From Roseovarius sp. UBA3070 (GTDB lineage Bacteria; Pseudomonadota; Alphaproteobacteria; Rhodobacterales; Rhodobacteraceae), in contig DFBW01000157.1 of NCBI GenBank assembly GCA_002366775.1, positions 1-11,041 on the forward strand: a stretch of DNA of 11,041 nt, given 5' to 3'. The notes below the pieces were generated by a model that was not told the origin of the DNA, did no database searches, and saw only the letters and a list, made by a program, of their open reading frames with translations. Below are positions 7,020 to 11,041 of this stretch, one piece after another; positions within the stretch are counted from its first letter, which is position 1; the number at the start of each line of letters is the position of its first letter. The position numbers and the translations under genes are program-made.

Positions 7020-7050
7020 CCCATCTTCTTGCCGGAAATATCCCGGGGGT

Positions 7051-7134
7051 TTGGGGGCTGGCCCCCAATTGAACCTGTGTTTGGGGGCTGGCCCCCATTT
7101 GAACCTGTGTTTGGGGGGCTGGCCTCAATTCAAA
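7051..7134. repeat. Three tandem copies of a 30-bp palindromic repeat
   Basis: Unit 1 (7051-7080) and unit 2 (7081-7110) differ at one base in 30. Unit 3 (7111-7134) is shorter and degenerate, with an extra G. Each of the first two contains GGGGGC-TG-GCCCCC, which folds to a 7-8 bp G/C stem with a 2-nt loop, followed by AACCTGTG. The array sits in the convergent gap between the GST gene and ccrM, just after the motif CCGGAAATATCCCGGGGG. From memory, sequence of this type is frequent in intergenic regions of Roseobacter-type genomes, so I read it as a REP-like element that may also end plus-strand transcription. Confidence 0.75.
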
Positions 7135-7161
7135 AAAAAGCCCCGCCAATACAGGCGGGGC
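7132..7161 (-). terminator. Rho-independent terminator of ccrM
   Basis: On the minus strand, GCCCCGCC (7161-7154), a 6-nt loop and GGCGGGGC (7147-7140) form an 8-bp perfect stem, followed at once by eight T (7139-7132). It lies about 60 bp past the ccrM stop. On the plus strand no T run follows the stem, so it works in the leftward direction. Confidence 0.88.
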
Positions 7162-7220
7162 ATAAAGTTAGTGCCAAGTGGTCAGGCCACAGGCACCGGC
7201 GGTGTTCTCATGTATGAAAT

Positions 7221-8342
<1,122 letters not shown>

Positions 8343-8383
8343 CTAGTCCCTGGCGCATTTTTGCGCTCTGCTGGTTGAGGACG

Positions 8384-8427
8384 AGCATGAGTCAAACCGA
8401 TTCGCGGGTCAAATTCTTTTTTGAATC
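8384..8427 (-). promoter_or_regulatory. Candidate ccrM promoter with three GANTC methylation sites
   Basis: On the minus strand, TTGACC (8412-8407) and CATGCT (8389-8384) are spaced by 17 bp. GANTC sites lie at 8389-8393 (touching the -10), 8399-8403 (in the spacer) and 8423-8427 (upstream of -35, overlapping the rnhB stop). In Caulobacter, GANTC sites near the ccrM promoter couple its expression to methylation state, so self-regulation is plausible here. I see no clear CtrA box (TTAA-N7-TTAA). A small GCGCA-TTTT-TGCGC hairpin (8353-8366) lies in the leader. Confidence 0.5.
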
Positions 8428-9058
8428 AGGAGGTTACGTTTTTACCTTGATACAATATGTTGTGTACGGGCTTGAACGAACGTCTATGGTGAGGGGTCAC
8501 CCCGAGATTTTGCAGCGCCGCTTTGTGGCTTTTGGATGGATATCCGGCGTTCGTCTCCCAGCCATAGCCGGGGTAGTGTTGCGCTAAATCCCACATGACA
8601 CGATCTCGACAAATTTTTGCCACAATTGAGGCCGCCGAAATCGACAGAGATCGGGCATCTCCCTTGATTATTGCCTGCGCCGGGAGGCTGAGGCCACGCG
8701 GGATCATATTGCCGTCGATCAAAACCTCGTCGGGCACCTGCGCCAGCCCCGCAATCGCGCGCTCCATCGCCAGATGCGAAGCACGCAGGATGTTGATTTC
8801 GTCAATCTCCTCGACACTGGCATGCGCAATGCAAACCTGAGCACGGCTCATGATCTGATCAGACAGCGCCTCGCGGCGTTTGGCACTGAGCGCTTTGGAA
8901 TCGTTCAACCCCTCGGGAATGTCATTGGGATCAAGAATGACCGCGGCCGCCGTTACAGGCCCGGCCAAAGGGCCACGGCCCACTTCATCCACGCCCGCTA
9001 TCACGTTGGCACCACGCGCCATGGCGGCTCTCTCAAGGGAAAAATCAGGACCAGACAT
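8426..9058 (-). CDS. rnhB: Ribonuclease HII
   Basis: With the ATG at 9058 the protein has 210 aa, normal for bacterial RNase HII. The DEDD active site is visible: D24 and E25 in GVDEVGRGPLAGPV, D115 in LIDGN and D134 in IIKGDARS. NDSKALS (52-58) and SISAASIVAKICRDR (139-153) are also family hallmarks. The enzyme cuts RNA of RNA-DNA hybrids, removing single ribonucleotides and some primers. The frame continues upstream to an ATG at 9121 and another at 9073, but the extra residues (Arg/Cys-rich) are not part of the family, and none of the starts has a strong ribosome binding site. It is followed on the same strand by ccrM; the rnhB stop overlaps a GANTC site of the ccrM promoter. Confidence 0.94.
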   Translation of the reverse strand: MSGPDFSLERAAMARGANVIAGVDEVGRGPLAGPVTAAAVILDPNDIPEGLNDSKALSAKRREALSDQIMSRAQVCIAHASVEEIDEINILRASHLAMERAIAGLAQVPDEVLIDGNMIPRGLSLPAQAIIKGDARSLSISAASIVAKICRDRVMWDLAQHYPGYGWETNAGYPSKSHKAALQNLGVTPHHRRSFKPVHNILYQGKNVTS

Positions 9059-9140
9059 AACGCCAATAATCATAGTGCTCGCCCAGATGCAAAGAGAGCG
9101 GCACAATGGCCGCCCCCTCACACTGCTCGGGCCTGTAGTC

Positions 9141-9662
9141 TTAATATGCGCGGGCGATGCTATATCCGCGCTGTTTCAGGCAGCGCCCCCCAAAGACCAC
9201 CTTGCGCTGACCAGTATGCGGGTCACGAATTTTCACGGCACAGTCGTGTGGCATGGCCTTCACGTTCACATGGTTGCGTTTCAGGCAATGGCGGCTGAAC
9301 CCGTGGAATTTTTTGCCATGCAGCTGTTCCTTCACGATACACTGCTTGGGCAATGCCTTGTGAGCGTTATGATACGGCTTGGGCGTAATAACTGTGTGAT
9401 TGCCAGCGTGCCCTTGACCATTGGACCAGGAATTATGCCCATGGTTCCCTGCGTGACCTTGGCCGTTGTTATTGCCGTAGTATTGCTCATAGGTCTGTTT
9501 CTTGCGGTTTTTCTGATCCGCAATGGCAATGCCGATTATGGCCAGGGCCGCAGCTCCGGCGATCCATTTCTCAGTGTCGTCCCCTGCATGCGCGGGTGAT
9601 GTGGTCAGCCCCGTTGAGACCAGGGCAGCTGAAAGTACAAAAGCGATAAACTTGCGGTGCAT
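9141..9662 (-). CDS. Exported or membrane-anchored protein with Gly/Asn/His repeats and a duplicated Cys motif
   Basis: I do not recognise the family. The ATG at 9662 has AAGGA eight bases upstream and begins a clear signal peptide (1-26, ending SPAHA); the frame extends upstream to 9767 but without signs of coding. The 173-aa protein then has a hydrophobic segment WIAGAAALAIIGIAIAD (33-49), so it may stay tethered to the inner membrane. A low-complexity region (63-89) holds two copies of NGQGHAGNH. The C-terminal part is an internal duplication: LPKQCIVK...FSRHCLKR (104-129) and MPHDCAVK...FGGRCLKQ (137-164), each with two Cys about 18-20 residues apart, which may form disulfides. A periplasmic or cell-surface role is inferred. 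It is divergent from the small exported protein gene at 9852 and precedes rnhB on the same strand. Confidence 0.75.
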   Translation of the reverse strand: MHRKFIAFVLSAALVSTGLTTSPAHAGDDTEKWIAGAAALAIIGIAIADQKNRKKQTYEQYYGNNNGQGHAGNHGHNSWSNGQGHAGNHTVITPKPYHNAHKALPKQCIVKEQLHGKKFHGFSRHCLKRNHVNVKAMPHDCAVKIRDPHTGQRKVVFGGRCLKQRGYSIARAY

Positions 9663-9763
9663 GTCAGTAATCCTTTCAAGATCGGTTGAACGCGGCACCC
9701 GGCAGATGGGCGCCTTGGAATAAAACCAAGATGGGGCACCCCCTGAAAGACAGGCAATATCGG

Positions 9764-9777
9764 CCAATTGTTATTGG
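9764..9777. promoter_or_regulatory. Inverted repeat in the divergent intergenic region
   Basis: CCAAT-TGTT-ATTGG is a perfect 5-bp inverted repeat in the 189-bp gap between the divergent genes starting at 9662 and 9852. ATATC elements on both sides extend it imperfectly. It could be an operator serving both promoters, perhaps for the nearby winged-helix protein. I could not pick convincing -35/-10 boxes around it. Confidence 0.25.
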
Positions 9778-9851
9778 ATATCGCCACGAAGTTACGGTCC
9801 GGAACCGCTTGGATATTGAATAGCCAACCGGTTCAGCGCATGTTTCTTGCC

Positions 9852-10103
9852 ATGACACGCATATTCATCTCATACGCCGCCGCCGCTTTGCTAAGCCTCG
9901 GTCTGAGCGTCACAGTCAGTCAGGCGCAACCCGCCTGCATGGCCGAATACAAAGCCAAGCGGGACAATCCGCTGGAGCTTTTCTATGATGTGGCTCAGGT
10001 GACAGGCCCTTGTACGTCGCAAAATGCCACGGCCCAGCTGACGGCAATCTTGGCGGCGCAAGGCCTGACATTGCTGAAAGTGTTATCAGTAACGGAGAAC
10101 TGA
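9852..10103 (+). CDS. Small exported protein (83 aa) coupled to the winged-helix membrane protein
   Basis: The family is not recognised. From the ATG at 9852 the protein starts with a signal peptide (1-25, ending VSQA). This leaves a mature peptide of about 58 residues with two Cys (C29 in QPACMAEY and C54 in VTGPCTSQ) that could form one disulfide. The last third, TAQLTAILAAQGLTLLKVL, looks helical. No good ribosome binding site precedes this ATG; an in-frame ATG at 9840 would add four residues. Its stop is 2 nt before the GTG start of the next gene, and the ribosome binding site of that gene lies inside this one, so the two products are probably made together. A role as periplasmic partner of the next protein is inferred from this coupling alone. 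Confidence 0.65.
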   Translation: MTRIFISYAAAALLSLGLSVTVSQAQPACMAEYKAKRDNPLELFYDVAQVTGPCTSQNATAQLTAILAAQGLTLLKVLSVTEN

Positions 10104-10105
10104 GC

Positions 10106-10810
10106 GTGACAGACCCCAATGCTACCGCCTCAGAGGCACGTCGCTCGGGCAGCCGGGTGGTGATGTTTGGCATGGGGGCGATTGTCCTCATCCTGACACT
10201 GGCCGCCGTGTTCCTGTTTCTGAGCCTGCCGGACGCCAATGCGTTTAATGCACGGGTGGAACAGATATTTGTCGAAAACGATCTGCTGACCTCAGAAGCT
10301 GAAATCAAATTGCTCGAAATCCTCGCGCTGTCCGGCACTGCGTTTTCCGAAATCTTGATCAGCTATCGTATGGTGATTTTCGTATTGCTGGTCTTTGCCG
10401 CCTCATTGCTGATCGCAGCATTGGTGTTTCTGGTCATGCTGGTCACCCTTAACCGCCGCATGGCACAGATTGAACGCGCAGGCATTCAGGTCAGCTCATT
10501 GCTGATCAGCCGCGAAGAGAAAACCGTCTATCTGAACAACATGGGGTTCAAACTTACAGAGGCGGCCATGGAAACGCTTGCTGTATTGGCCGAAGCCCGC
10601 ATGGATGACGACGTGATGTCTGGGGCTGAAATTGAAGGCGTAATTTCGGGCCGCTCGTCCTCTGACTGCGAAGAGGCCGCAGGCGCCACCCGCATCAAAC
10701 GTCTGCGCGACGCACTTGGCAATCAGATGGTAACTGAACTGCTGGTCAAAAACATCGCCCGTAAGGGCTACATGCTGGCCATCGACAAGGACGTGATCAA
10801 GGTGATCTAG
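10106..10810 (+). CDS. Two-pass membrane protein with a C-terminal OmpR-like winged helix
   Basis: The GTG at 10106 has GGAG eight bases upstream; upstream in-frame codons overlap the preceding gene and are not coding-like. The 234-aa protein has a basic N-terminus (R12, R13, R17), a first membrane segment (about 18-41), a loop of about 47 residues (42-88), a second membrane segment (about 89-115) and then NRR. By the positive-inside rule both ends are cytoplasmic and the loop is periplasmic. The C-terminal half resembles the OmpR/PhoB DNA-binding domain: KLTEAAMETLAVLAEA (149-164), a middle helix with AEIEGVISG (174-182), then TRIKRLRDALG (195-205), ELLVKNIARKGYMLAID (211-227), the latter two covering recognition helix and wing. 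I read it as a membrane-embedded one-component regulator with the order reversed relative to ToxR/CadC. The DNA-binding call is by pattern only. Confidence 0.72.
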   Translation: MTDPNATASEARRSGSRVVMFGMGAIVLILTLAAVFLFLSLPDANAFNARVEQIFVENDLLTSEAEIKLLEILALSGTAFSEILISYRMVIFVLLVFAASLLIAALVFLVMLVTLNRRMAQIERAGIQVSSLLISREEKTVYLNNMGFKLTEAAMETLAVLAEARMDDDVMSGAEIEGVISGRSSSDCEEAAGATRIKRLRDALGNQMVTELLVKNIARKGYMLAIDKDVIKVI

Positions 10811-10821
10811 GCTGCGTTTCG

Positions 10822-11028
10822 AATGAACAAATCAAGGCGCAGACCGGAGCACAGCGGGTGGCGGATTTTCTGATCCGGTTGTGCAGCTGCAAGAAAGGGC
10901 CCTGCGAAGTGACGTTGCCTTATGACAAGGCCCTGATAGCGGGGCGGTTGGGGATGAAACCTGAAAGTCTGTCGCGGGCGTTTTCCAGGTTGAAGGCGGT
11001 CGGCGCGCATCACGCCATCAGGCAATAA
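10822..11028 (+). pseudogene. Fragment of a Crp/Fnr-family regulator (C-terminal helix-turn-helix only)
   Basis: In this frame the sequence encodes about 69 residues beginning NEQIKAQTGAQRVADFLIRL and containing LPYDKALIAGRLGMKPESL followed by SRAFSRLKAVG, the dimer-helix end and helix-turn-helix of Crp/Fnr regulators. The Cys-rich insert CSCKKGPC is seen in some relatives. The cyclic-nucleotide-binding-like sensor domain (about 140 residues) is absent, because the preceding gene ends only 11 bp upstream. The frame stops at 11028 just after the recognition helix, without the wing. Shifting frame near 11008 gives an open frame to the window end, so a frameshift may also be present. No start with a ribosome binding site is visible. 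It is best read as a truncated gene remnant, though a complete wing could lie past the edge. Confidence 0.65.
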
Positions 11029-11041
11029 TAGAAGGCATAAC

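Noticed and set aside
7051..7134. The 30-bp repeats as a CRISPR array
   Set aside because: The units are directly contiguous with no spacers, strongly palindromic, and no cas genes are present.
9059..9121. Upstream extension of rnhB to the ATG at 9121
   Set aside because: The added Arg/Cys-rich residues are not part of the RNase HII family, and the 210-aa form has normal length.
10010..10105. N-terminal extension of the winged-helix protein from a TTG at 10010
   Set aside because: The extra 32 residues overlap the exported-protein gene in another frame and look non-coding; the GTG at 10106 has GGAG at good spacing.

Overview
The window looks like a chromosomal segment from an alphaproteobacterium, most probably a marine Rhodobacterales (Roseobacter-type) genome. 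The reasons are a CcrM-type GANTC methyltransferase beside rnhB, a dapF-mtaB-GST operon, a Crp/Fnr fragment carrying a LPYDKxLIAxRLGMKPESLSRAF-type helix-turn-helix, and G/C-rich palindromic intergenic repeats. The assignment rests on gene content and recognition by eye, not on a database search.

Layout. (1) 1-4124 reads as accessory DNA. It holds a superfamily 2 helicase (1-2037, 5' end cut by the window edge) overlapping by 8 nt a GIY-YIG nuclease (2030-3220), then two small leftward reading frames (3445-3786 and 3255-3440), then about 340 bp without a convincing gene but with a cluster of GTGACC repeats. (2) A tRNA-Lys(UUU) gene on the minus strand (4125-4200) has its 3' end facing the accessory DNA and a clear sigma70-like promoter on the other side. 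This is the usual arrangement when an island has integrated into a tRNA 3' end. (3) 4307-7019 is a core operon, dapF-mtaB-GST, with ATGA start/stop overlaps at both junctions. (4) 7020-7220 is a convergent intergenic stretch with a 30-bp palindromic tandem repeat and the terminator of the leftward ccrM. (5) 9662-7221 runs leftward: a secreted or membrane-anchored Cys-repeat protein, rnhB, then ccrM. A cluster of three GANTC sites lies in the ccrM promoter. (6) 9852-10810 runs rightward: a small exported protein coupled to a two-pass membrane protein that ends in an OmpR-like winged helix. (7) 10822-11028 is a Crp/Fnr-family fragment without its sensor domain.

How the genes fit together. The helicase-nuclease pair is a plausible anti-phage or restriction-like module: it has overlapping genes, a shared F-x-x-E-x-G-x-x-P segment in the two partners and a tRNA-edge location. 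The core operon joins lysine/peptidoglycan precursor synthesis (DapF) to tRNA A37 methylthiolation (MtaB), next to a tRNA-Lys(UUU) that could be an MtaB substrate. CcrM probably methylates GANTC genome-wide and may control its own promoter. The small exported protein plus membrane-tethered winged-helix protein forms a candidate one-component envelope-to-DNA signalling pair with the DNA-binding domain at the C-terminus, the reverse of ToxR/CadC. I regard that pair and the helicase-nuclease pair as the least described parts of the window.
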